A stretch of DNA of 45,033 bases, from NCBI RefSeq assembly GCF_021474685.1, contig NZ_JAKEIT010000019.1:1-45033 (forward strand). Reading direction: 5' to 3'. A program made the translations under genes and the position numbers. The stretch comes from Tetragenococcus halophilus (GTDB lineage: Bacteria > Bacillota > Bacilli > Lactobacillales > Enterococcaceae). Positions 23,446 to 30,898 of the stretch are shown piece after piece. Under the pieces are notes generated by a model. That model saw only the letters and a list, made by a program, of their open reading frames with translations. It was not told the origin of the DNA and ran no database searches. The first letter of the stretch is position 1, and every line of letters starts with the position of its first letter.

Positions 23446-24296
23446 AGAGTTCACCTCTTTTTTTTGGATTTAAATAAAGCATTAGTATGCGCTTCATCCA
23501 ACAAATATAATAACATCTTGAATTCAAAAATACAACTATATATAGTCCTTGTTAGAATATAATGTACAATATATGGTATTTTTCGTGGACGAGAAGGGTA
23601 ATATAAAATCGATAGGTAATTAAAAAGTATTTCTTAATACGAACTGATAAAACGAATGTAATGTTACGCCAGGAATAATTGAAGATTTGAATTTAAGAGG
23701 AAAATAAATATAGGAATTGATTTTACGGAAAAAGTACCAAACTTTTCTATTTTCGGTAAAAATTATACCCAATGTTTTTGATAAATCTCATTCTTTGAAG
23801 ACTTTTTTCTCATGTTCTAGGACAAATCGTTAAAACAGAAACGTAGACCTAAGGCAACTTATATACAGTCTTTGCTCATGTTAAAGCACATATTAAGACT
23901 AAATTCTATTAAAAATAAGAAAAAGAAATCAATGTTTAATGAATCAATGCTAAGGATGGAAAGAGTGCCTTTATACTATTGATGGTGATAATAGTAAAAC
24001 TCTTTCGAATAAACCTGGCATCGTTATGCTTATAACTAAGTTCTTGTAAAGATAATAAATAAAAAAATAAATAAATATGATTTGGAAATAATGATAGAAA
24101 TATATGTAGATTGGTTAATAATAGAGTACAACGGCACACGCCTTTTAGATTTCTCCTATGATACTGCAAGTGAATTGTTAAGAGACTAGCGTAACCAACT
24201 AAACCCTTTTTATGAGAAGAGTTTCCAGTATTTTTCTCAACTTTTCTATTTTTAAATGAGAAACCCTCCACTTCAAGAATCTTTTTGCATACAAAA
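23446..24296. other. Gene-poor island remnant
   Basis: About 850 bp without a supportable gene. Short plus-strand frames (for example the 32-codon one from 24092 to 24190, MIEIYVDWLIIEYNGTRLLD) may be debris. A long minus-strand frame at 23936-24343 is not credible because a terminator hairpin forms its start. Confidence 0.5.
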
Positions 24297-24337
24297 AAGC
24301 TGTTAGCAGTAAAAGTGGTCATTACTACTAACAGCTT
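24297..24337 (-). terminator. Terminator of the 52-residue gene
   Basis: A 16-bp stem with one mismatch (24297-24312 with 24322-24337) is followed by six T on the minus strand, 43 nt after the stop at 24380. Confidence 0.8.
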
Positions 24338-24379
24338 CAGCAAGAAGAAACAGTTGAATTCATTTGAGAGGTCCTTTCT

Positions 24380-24538
24380 CTAGACGTTGGCTTTTTCAGC
24401 ATTTAAGTTTTTAATTGCGTGTTCGATGGTTACACCGTAAGCGACATGTTGTTCATCTTTTGAATCAATTGCCATAAATTGGTTTGTACTTGTATCAAAA
24501 GCGATACGATAAGCTAAATCTTCTTTTTTAAATGTCAT
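24380..24538 (-). CDS. Small hypothetical protein (52 residues)
   Basis: MTFKKEDLAYRIAFDTSTNQ then FMAIDSKDEQHVAYGVTIEHAIKNLNAEKANV. AAAGGAGGG precedes the ATG at 24538, and a clean terminator follows, so this is a real single-gene unit. The family is not recognised; the compact alpha/beta composition suggests a small globular cytoplasmic protein. It marks the right edge of the accessory region. Confidence 0.65.
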   Translation of the reverse strand: MTFKKEDLAYRIAFDTSTNQFMAIDSKDEQHVAYGVTIEHAIKNLNAEKANV

Positions 24539-24650
24539 TTATACATCCCTCCTTTAAATTTTTTTATAACAACAACCTTTTGTACTATAACATAATTGTA
24601 GAGTATGACCAAAGATTTTGTTTGGCATTTAAACTATATTCTCAAATTTT

Positions 24651-25247
24651 TTATAACAGAAACTGGACGATGTGTTCACTGCCATACAATAAAACGAGAC
24701 TATATGTAAAGACAGAAGCAGGTTTTGCTAATAAAATGATCCAGGTAAACTTTTTAAAAGAAATTTTAGTTAAACTTGCCATTAAGCACAAAGCATCATC
24801 TGGAGCTATAGGTAAAAATATAGCTAAAGTAAAAAGGCGATCAAAACGTTTTTGGTTATCTAGCCAATGAATATATTTATGGTAAGTTTTTTCATTTACT
24901 AAGCGTAAAACAAGGGGTTTTCCATATTGGCGTCCTAACCAAAAGAGTATCAAAGAGCCGATACAAATTCCTATATAATTGTATAAAAAGCCCTCTAGTG
25001 GTCCAAAGAGTAAAACACCGGCGGCTAGAGAAATTCCACCAGGTATGATAGGGATGACCACTTGTAAAATTTGGATCAAGACAAATACAAAAGGAGCCCA
25101 AAGTGTTGCTTGGCTTACAAATTCCTGTAGGTTTTGTAAATCGTTAAAAATTCCTAGATGGTAAAAATATACTGTTAAAAAGATTAAAGCAAAAAAGCCA
25201 CATAGAGAAATTAAGTTGATTAGTCTTCTTGACGTTGTAATACTCAA
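24651..25247 (-). CDS. TVP38/TMEM64 (VTT domain) membrane protein
   Basis: 198 residues, six hydrophobic segments. The VTT (SNARE-associated/DedA-like) core is visible: VVIPIIPGGISLAAGVLLFG with the re-entrant Pro-Gly loop, GICIGSLILFWLGRQYGKP, FLPIAPDDALCLMASLT with the second re-entrant loop, and the terminal LAKPASVFTYSL. Members are membrane transport or scramblase-related proteins; the bacterial role is unsettled. Translation starts at TTG 25247 behind GAGGTGG. A 22-bp perfect palindrome sits just upstream, probably its operator. Confidence 0.88.
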   Translation of the reverse strand: MSITTSRRLINLISLCGFFALIFLTVYFYHLGIFNDLQNLQEFVSQATLWAPFVFVLIQILQVVIPIIPGGISLAAGVLLFGPLEGFLYNYIGICIGSLILFWLGRQYGKPLVLRLVNEKTYHKYIHWLDNQKRFDRLFTLAIFLPIAPDDALCLMASLTKISFKKFTWIILLAKPASVFTYSLVLLYGSEHIVQFLL

Positions 25248-25273
25248 TATATGCCACCTCTGTTTTCTACCAC

Positions 25274-25301
25274 TCTGATTATAATTATAATCAGAATTAT
25301 A
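25274..25301 (-). promoter_or_regulatory. Perfect 22-bp palindrome with -10 of the VTT gene
   Basis: 25274-25295 is a perfect AT-rich palindrome centred on AATT, with outer bases TCTGATTATA. A TATAAT (25301-25296, minus strand) abuts it, so a bound protein would block the start site. No good -35 is visible. Confidence 0.55.
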
Positions 25302-25348
25302 AAAAAAGCATGCAACTAGCGACCGATTTTAAAAAAATTAGTATTTTA

Positions 25349-25792
25349 TTAAACCTTTCTAAAACGCAACCACTTATTAATGATTTGTTCTACCAAACTC
25401 GTTACCATCAAACCACCAGCAATACTTATAGCAGTAGTTGTTACGACCATTAACTTTTGGAAACCAACATTGGGATCTTCCAAAGCAAAGGCCCGAACTG
25501 CTTCATATGAAGGGCCACCGGGGACTAAAGGGATTAGTCCTGGAATGTAGAAAATGATCATAGGCATTTTCTTTTTCTTTGAGAAAAAGATGCTTAAACA
25601 ACCAATGATAAATGCTGCAGCAAAATTAGGAAAAGCGATACTATGAAATAATTGTTTTAAATAAAAATAGATAACCCAGCCTACAGCACCAGTAAAACCA
25701 CTAGCTAAAAGTGCACGACGCGGGATATTTGCTATAAAGCCAAATGCTGCACTACTAAAAAAACTAAAAGAAAAATGAAGCAAAAAAGTCAT
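25349..25792 (-). CDS. Threonine/serine exporter, C-terminal half protein (ThrE_2-like)
   Basis: 147 residues with four to five TM helices: FSFFSSAAFGFIANIPRRAL, FPNFAAAFIIGCLSIFF, MIIFYIPGLIPLVPGGPSYE and TTTAISIAGGLMVTSLVE. The IPGLIPLVPGG loop is the family hallmark. The ATG at 25792 overlaps the stop of the upstream half as ATGA and has GGAGG nine bases before it; a longer frame reaching 25825 is unlikely. Together the halves form the split version of ThrE, which exports threonine and serine by proton motive force. Substrate by homology only. Confidence 0.88.
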   Translation of the reverse strand: MTFLLHFSFSFFSSAAFGFIANIPRRALLASGFTGAVGWVIYFYLKQLFHSIAFPNFAAAFIIGCLSIFFSKKKKMPMIIFYIPGLIPLVPGGPSYEAVRAFALEDPNVGFQKLMVVTTTAISIAGGLMVTSLVEQIINKWLRFRKV

Positions 25793-26550
25793 GTTAGAAT
25801 TCCTCCAAAAATAGAAAGCACACAAGCAATTCCAATAGCAATTGCTGCAGCTACAATAATAGCTTCAGTTCCACGAACAAGCCCACTAACAAGATGACCG
25901 GCTAAAGTATCTCGTAGGGAAGCTGTAATTGCAACTCCAGGAACCAAGGGCATAACTGCGCCAATACACATATAATCAAAACTAACGGCAAGATTTGTTT
26001 GAGTAAAGGCAAAAGCCAGTAAACCGATGACCAATGAAGCCAAGAAAGTGTCAAAAAAACGCAAGTCAAAACTTTGTTTAACGATATATTTTGCAGAGTA
26101 ACCGACACCACCTATCAATAGAGTAGGGAGGAAGTTTAACCAACTGCCACCAAATAAAATCATTAAAAACGCACTTAAAAACGCCGCACTAAGAATTTGT
26201 ATCGAAAGGGGGAACTCAGGGGTATCTTTATCAATTTTTTTGAGTTGCTGATAGAGCGTTTTTAAATTGACGCTTTTTTCAGCAAATTCTCTGGATAATT
26301 GGTTTACAGCTTCAACTTTTTCTAGGTTAATATTTCGTTCACCTACATTTTCAATCTGAGTAGAGTGACTACTTTTCAACCCCATGAAAATACCCGTAGC
26401 TGTAACATAGCTTTTACTATCAGGTTCATTTGCATTTTCAGCGATACGGTTCATCGTATCTTCTACACGATAAACTTCTGAACCGCTCTCCATCATAATT
26501 TTTCCAGCTAATAAACAAGTATCTATTAATAAACTTTTGGTTGTTTCCAT
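25789..26550 (-). CDS. Threonine/serine exporter, N-terminal half protein (DUF1212/ThrE)
   Basis: 253 residues. The soluble N-terminal part (about 1-115, with MMESGSEVYRVEDTMNRI) is the conserved ThrE start, and the C-terminal half has five TM segments including CIGAVMPLVPGVAITASLRD. It overlaps the second half gene by 4 nt. A ribosome site AAGGAG is near the ATG. The TetR gene is divergent, 323 nt away, and may regulate this pair. Confidence 0.9.
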   Translation of the reverse strand: METTKSLLIDTCLLAGKIMMESGSEVYRVEDTMNRIAENANEPDSKSYVTATGIFMGLKSSHSTQIENVGERNINLEKVEAVNQLSREFAEKSVNLKTLYQQLKKIDKDTPEFPLSIQILSAAFLSAFLMILFGGSWLNFLPTLLIGGVGYSAKYIVKQSFDLRFFDTFLASLVIGLLAFAFTQTNLAVSFDYMCIGAVMPLVPGVAITASLRDTLAGHLVSGLVRGTEAIIVAAAIAIGIACVLSIFGGILT

Positions 26551-26873
26551 CCTTATTCTCCTTGTCTAACAAATAAACAATAATACTTATAAAAATACAA
26601 AAACCTTTTCCATCATTCTATCTGTTTGTCTAGGGACTTACAAGAAAGATTTTTAGCAACTAAACAAGCTTATCATACTACTTATGTTAAATAAGTACGT
26701 TCATTGAAATGAAAAAGGTTAAGTAAAGGAAAAATGTTGATTTTACTGTAACGATAGTTAATTATAAACAAATAACCATTTTTATAAAACAATTATAAAT
26801 CCCTTTAAAAAATTGTATTTGTCGGTTAAAATAACAGTATACGGGCGTAAAGAAAAAGAAGGGAGGCTATATT
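26551..26873. other. Divergent intergenic region
   Basis: AT-rich DNA between the exporter pair and the tetR gene. Possible -10 boxes exist in both directions (TATTAT near 26588 on minus; TAAAAT near 26827 on plus) but no strong -35. No open frame or clear palindromic TetR site was found by eye. Confidence 0.4.
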
Positions 26874-27455
26874 ATGCGACATAAAGTATATACAAGAGAA
26901 CATATTTTAAAAGCTGCTTATGAGCTGATTGAAAAAGATGGGTTTAGTAACTTTACAGCACGAAATGTGGCAAACCAAATGGGTGTGTCTACGCAGCCGA
27001 TTTACTTAGAATTTGATAATATGGAAGACTTAAAGCAGACCTTGATCAAAGAAATATTTGAAGATCTAACAAAAAAGGTTTTTAGTGTTGAACATACCGG
27101 AGATAAAATTATAGATATTAGCATTAATTATATTGATTTTGCTCAGAAGAACCCACGTTTATTTATGGCGATGTATCTTGATGAAAAAGGCGGCGGTAAA
27201 GCGATGTATGATCTTTCTTATCGTTTTATCAAGGATACACTTTTGCAGGAAAAAGAATATCAGAACTTATCTGAAGAATATATTGAAGCTCTTTTTCATG
27301 GTACATGGATCACTATTACCGGGCTAGCTACCTTGATGTTGTCAAAAGTTATTGTCCCGTCACGCCAACAAACGATTACTATTATAGAAAATAGTGTAAA
27401 TGCTATTTTAGAAAGTAATTATGAAGATATTAATTTAAGTGGTGGAAAGAAGTAA
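26874..27455 (+). CDS. TetR/AcrR-family transcriptional regulator
   Basis: 193 residues. The TetR_N helix-turn-helix (about 6-52) has TREHILKAAYELIEKDGFSN, then FTARNVANQMGVSTQPIYLEF, with the characteristic VSTQPIYLEF recognition helix. The C-terminal helical ligand domain is not assigned. GGGAGG precedes the ATG. It is divergent from the amino-acid exporter genes, and such pairs are often regulator and target, but this is inference. A strong terminator follows. Confidence 0.9.
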   Translation: MRHKVYTREHILKAAYELIEKDGFSNFTARNVANQMGVSTQPIYLEFDNMEDLKQTLIKEIFEDLTKKVFSVEHTGDKIIDISINYIDFAQKNPRLFMAMYLDEKGGGKAMYDLSYRFIKDTLLQEKEYQNLSEEYIEALFHGTWITITGLATLMLSKVIVPSRQQTITIIENSVNAILESNYEDINLSGGKK

Positions 27456-27477
27456 AAACTAATAATCCATCTTTTTG

Positions 27478-27537
27478 CTTAGATAAAGACCAAATGTATG
27501 CGCTTTAATTATTGGCATGGTCTTATCTAAGTTTTTT
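27478..27537 (+). terminator. Terminator of the tetR gene
   Basis: CTTAGATAA(A)GACCA pairs with TGGTCTTATCTAAG across a loop of about 30 nt, then seven T. Confidence 0.75.
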
Positions 27538-27736
27538 TGTTTGAAAAAAAGGCTAGCAAAGTTAGCTTTAAAACTAAAATATTGGAAAAAACTAAAAGTC
27601 TGATTATATGAAGTTTTATGTCTCCCTATATTTTTTTCTAATATAGTCGCAATAAAGAAACTTTTGGCTGAAATGTTTCAAGAAAATAAAAAATGGCTCT
27701 TGCATTTTTATAAAAAAATGAGAGAATATTATTTGC

Positions 27737-27824
27737 GGAGAGTTGGCAGAGCGGTAATGCACTGGACTCGAAATCCAGCGAGCCGTATAAAAGCGGTGCA
27801 CGGGTTCAAATCCCGTACTCTCCT
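27737..27824 (+). tRNA. tRNA-Ser (anticodon CGA)
   Basis: Acceptor GGAGAGT pairs with ACTCTCC; anticodon stem CTGGA/TCCAG encloses CTCGAAA with anticodon CGA; T-arm ACGGG-TTCAAAT-CCCGT. The long variable arm (GAGCCG...CGGTGC) is the class II feature of serine tRNAs. CCA is not encoded. The discriminator would be T if the 3' end is at 27824. Confidence 0.95.
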
Positions 27825-27848
27825 TAAGTTGGTTTTATAGTATTTTAA

Positions 27849-27893
27849 AAGATGTCGAAGAGTTGAATTAGTAACTCTTCGACATCTTTTTTT
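27849..27893. terminator. Terminator after tRNA-Ser
   Basis: AAGATGTCGAAGAGTT pairs perfectly with AACTCTTCGACATCTT and a T-run follows; A-rich sequence on the other side allows use by the convergent gene too. Confidence 0.88.
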
Positions 27894-27967
27894 ACATAAT
27901 TTTAGTGAATTGATATAAACCCGAGCCAATTTCGGGATCAAGCGCTAAAAATCAAATTATTTTTCAA

Positions 27968-28771
27968 TCAGATAGCTAACAGGTCTTCTAAATATTCGAC
28001 CATACCGTCTTCATCGTTGGTTTTGTCTGTAACGTCATTGGCCACACTTTTGACTTGTTCTGTACCATTTTTCATTGCAACACCCCAACCTGCATAATCA
28101 AGTAATTCAACATCGTTATGTTCATCCCCAAAGGCGATAATATCCTTTTGTTTAATTTGCATTGATTCGGCTACCACTGATACTGCCATCGCTTTTTGTA
28201 CACCTTTGGGCACCACTTCTAAAACAGCGCTAGGGCCGCCCCAAGTACGTACTTCGATGTCATCTGCAAATTGTTTTGTCAACGTTTCAACAACAAAGCT
28301 TGAATATTCGTTTTTTGTTTTAAGCATAACAGAGGTTGGGTTATTTTTTAATTGAGAAAATAGGTTGGCATCAGAAGCAGTATCTGCGGCAAAGAAGTCT
28401 TTTTGAAAGTTTTGCAGACTATCGATAAAAAAGTTCTCTCGATTTTCGGCTGCGACAAAGTCTAAATGTAGCTTTTCTTTTTGCGCAAGAATTTCAAAAG
28501 CGATCTCTCTTTGGATAGAATACTCTTTTTCATATGCCCATTTTTGTTGAGGTTTATGAACTAACGCTCCATTAAAATTGACTATGGGAGTGTCTAATTT
28601 TAACTGCTGATAATAATGGGCACTCATACGATAAGGACGACCGGTTGCAATGCTCACAACATGACCTTTATTTCTAGCTTTTTGTAGTACCTGCGCTGTT
28701 TTAGTGCTGATCAAGGAAGTACTATTCAGTGTTGTACCATCTAAATCTAGAGCGATTAACTTTTTTGTCAT
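27968..28771 (-). CDS. Cof-type HAD-family phosphatase
   Basis: 267 residues, a class IIB HAD hydrolase (YidA/Cof group) acting on sugar phosphates or flavin/PLP phosphates. Motif I is DLDGTTLNS (8-16), the motif II region is VSIATGRPYRM, motif III is the lysine in the KGVQKAMAV segment, and motif IV is GDEHNDVELLDYAGWGVAM. The cap domain lies between about 85 and 185. AAGGGAG precedes the ATG. Substrate unknown. Confidence 0.92.
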   Translation of the reverse strand: MTKKLIALDLDGTTLNSTSLISTKTAQVLQKARNKGHVVSIATGRPYRMSAHYYQQLKLDTPIVNFNGALVHKPQQKWAYEKEYSIQREIAFEILAQKEKLHLDFVAAENRENFFIDSLQNFQKDFFAADTASDANLFSQLKNNPTSVMLKTKNEYSSFVVETLTKQFADDIEVRTWGGPSAVLEVVPKGVQKAMAVSVVAESMQIKQKDIIAFGDEHNDVELLDYAGWGVAMKNGTEQVKSVANDVTDKTNDEDGMVEYLEDLLAI

Positions 28772-28868
28772 AAAAATCTCCCTTGTTAATGATTTTCATC
28801 TAGTCTACCATAAATAAGCTTTTTTACAAACTGTTAGTAGAAGCCATCTGTATACATCTCAACAAAAT

Positions 28869-28940
28869 ACGAACGTTTATAATTAGTAGCGCTTATTTTG
28901 TTAAGTTTTAATTGAATTGTTGTTTCTATATCTTTATAAT
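28869..28940 (+). promoter_or_regulatory. Promoter of the purine permease gene with a possible PurBox
   Basis: TTGAAT (28912-28917), 17-nt spacer, TATAAT (28935-28940). Upstream, ACGAACGTTTAT (28869-28880) resembles a single PurR box (CGAACATTA-type). A second, inverted box is not clear, so PurR control is tentative. No purine riboswitch is seen in the leader. Confidence 0.6.
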
Positions 28941-29026
28941 CAATAGTTGTTCAAAGTAAAGTTAAAGATTAGAAAGTGTTCTTATTTTCCTTGAACATGA
29001 TAATTATATGAGGAGTGAAAAAAGGA

Positions 29027-30463
29027 ATGGAGAAGTTTTTCAAATTAAAGGAAAATGGTACCAAAGTTTCAACAGAAATCATGGCGGGAATAACCACGTT
29101 TTTTGCGATGAGTTATATTTTATTTGTGAATCCCACGATATTATCCGCCGCGGGGATGCCTTTTCAGGCGGTATTTTTAGCAACGATTATTGCTTCTGTT
29201 ATTGGCACACTGGTGATGGGGTTGTTTGCTAATGTTCCTTATGCACAAGCTCCTGGCATGGGGCTAAATGCTTTTTTTACTTACACAGTCGCTTTTGGTT
29301 TAGGCTATAGTTGGCAACAAGCACTAGCTATGGTATTTATCTGTGGTTTAATTAATATTTTTATAACGATCACAAAAATTCGAAAATTAATTATTCGTGC
29401 GATTCCGGAAAGTATGCAACATGCTATAGGCGGTGGGATCGGAATTTTTGTTGCCTATGTTGGTTTGAAAAACGCAAACTTGTTAACTTTTTCAGCGGAT
29501 TCTGATTCGATTATTGATGCAACAGTAGAAGGTAATAAAGTAGTTAGTGCAGATATTAATGGTGGAATTGTTCCTGCCTTAGCGAATTTTGACAATCCAG
29601 CCATTATTTTGGCACTTATTGGTTTAGTTTTAATGACTATTTTAGTTGTGGCTAATGTACGTGGTGCTGTGCTGATTGGTATTGTAGCAACAACAATTAT
29701 TGGTATTTTAATGGGTGTGGTTGACCTAAGTAATGTAGATCTGGACGCTAATTCGTTAAGCCAATCTGTCGATGAATTAGGGGTGACCTTTGGAGCGGCT
29801 TTTGGTCAAGAAGGAATGCAATCGTTATTCAATGATTCCGCTAAAATTCCGCAAGTGATCATGACTATCATAGCCTTTAGTTTGTCGGATACTTTTGACA
29901 CGATCGGTACATTTATTGGCACAGGACGCCGAACAGGCATTTTTTCAAAAGAAGACGAAGCAGCTTTAGAAGATAGTAAAGGAATGAACACTAAAATGGA
30001 CCGCGCATTATTTGCGGATGCAATCGCTACTTCTATTGGTGCAATTTTTGGTACTTCAAATACCACGACATTTGTTGAGTCTGCAGCTGGAATCGGTGCC
30101 GGTGGAAGAACAGGTTTGACATCAGTAACAGTGGCAATTATGTTTGCGCTAAGCAGTTTATTTTCTCCCTTAATTGCTATTGTTCCTGCCCAAGCAACAG
30201 CCCCTGCTTTGGTATTAGTTGGCATTATGATGCTTTCTTCTTTTAAAGATATTGATTGGACTCGTTTAGAAGATGCAGTACCTGCTTTTTTTGCCTCAAT
30301 ATTTATGGGGCTATGTTATAGTATTTCTTACGGTATTGCAGCTGGATTTATTTTTTATACGATTGTAAAAATTGTTAAAGGTAAAACACAAGAAGTTTCT
30401 TTTATCTTATGGGTCATTGATTTATTGTTTATCTTAAACTTTGTTATTTTAGCTTTACTTTAA
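29027..30463 (+). CDS. NCS2-family purine permease (AzgA/PbuG-like)
   Basis: 478 residues from the ATG at 29027; the start MEKFFKLKENGTKV is the common one in the group, and GAGGAG lies 11 nt before it. About 12-14 TM helices. Family motifs: GITTFFAMSYILFVNP near the start, NVPYAQAPGMGLNAFF, FSLSDTFDTIGTFIGTGRR and FGTSNTTTFVESAAGIGAGGRTGL. Such proteins import guanine, hypoxanthine or adenine by proton symport. A good promoter and a possible PurR box support a purine role. A bidirectional terminator follows. Confidence 0.9.
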   Translation: MEKFFKLKENGTKVSTEIMAGITTFFAMSYILFVNPTILSAAGMPFQAVFLATIIASVIGTLVMGLFANVPYAQAPGMGLNAFFTYTVAFGLGYSWQQALAMVFICGLINIFITITKIRKLIIRAIPESMQHAIGGGIGIFVAYVGLKNANLLTFSADSDSIIDATVEGNKVVSADINGGIVPALANFDNPAIILALIGLVLMTILVVANVRGAVLIGIVATTIIGILMGVVDLSNVDLDANSLSQSVDELGVTFGAAFGQEGMQSLFNDSAKIPQVIMTIIAFSLSDTFDTIGTFIGTGRRTGIFSKEDEAALEDSKGMNTKMDRALFADAIATSIGAIFGTSNTTTFVESAAGIGAGGRTGLTSVTVAIMFALSSLFSPLIAIVPAQATAPALVLVGIMMLSSFKDIDWTRLEDAVPAFFASIFMGLCYSISYGIAAGFIFYTIVKIVKGKTQEVSFILWVIDLLFILNFVILALL

Positions 30464-30552
30464 AATTTGGAAATGAGAACTCTTAAAAGATTCTTTATTT
30501 CTCATAAAATAGTGCAAGTATTTAAAATCAGAAACAACTGCTTGAAAAGAAT

Positions 30553-30590
30553 AAAAAACCCGTTACAATAAAAAGAGTAACGGGTTTTTA
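30553..30590. terminator. Bidirectional terminator
   Basis: AAAAACCCGTTAC pairs with GTAACGGGTTTTT across a short loop, between the convergent permease and DUF2929 genes. Confidence 0.85.
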
Positions 30591-30594
30591 GTGA

Positions 30595-30777
30595 TTAATG
30601 TGTTTGTTTTTTATTAGGATAAGCGATTGATCCTATAGCGATAACGATGATACCAACAATGACAGAACAAATTGTCGTCAAGGTAAAATCATAGTTTGTG
30701 CTGGTTAGCGCACTGCCCAAAAAACCAACAACTTGTCCTAAAATTAAAGACCAAATAATTGTGATAAGGTAGCGCAT
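30595..30777 (-). CDS. DUF2929/YjzD-like small membrane protein
   Basis: 60 residues from the ATG at 30777, with GAAGGTG five bases upstream; an extension to 30795 covers that site. Two TM helices (MRYLITIIWSLILGQVVGFL and TICSVIVGIIVIAIGSIAY) joined by the NYDFT loop, and a basic tail. This matches the short two-helix YjzD/DUF2929 family of Bacillales and Lactobacillales, function unknown. It is divergent from dnaE. Confidence 0.75.
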   Translation of the reverse strand: MRYLITIIWSLILGQVVGFLGSALTSTNYDFTLTTICSVIVGIIVIAIGSIAYPNKKQTH

Positions 30778-30898
30778 TGCTACACCTTCTTTCAATACTT
30801 ACATATTCGATTTCAGTCTATCATAATTTAAAAACTTGTAAAGTTAAAACATTTCAACTTTACGCTTCTACTACATAATTTTTAAGGGAGACATGAAA

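Noticed and set aside
23936-24343. 135-codon minus-strand open frame
   Set aside because: Its start is the terminator hairpin of the 52-residue gene, the composition is not protein-like, and there is no ribosome site.
27729-27941. Open frame across tRNA-Ser
   Set aside because: It covers the tRNA and its terminator; no ribosome site.
28772-29026. Purine riboswitch before the permease
   Set aside because: The conserved aptamer core and loop-loop elements are not found.
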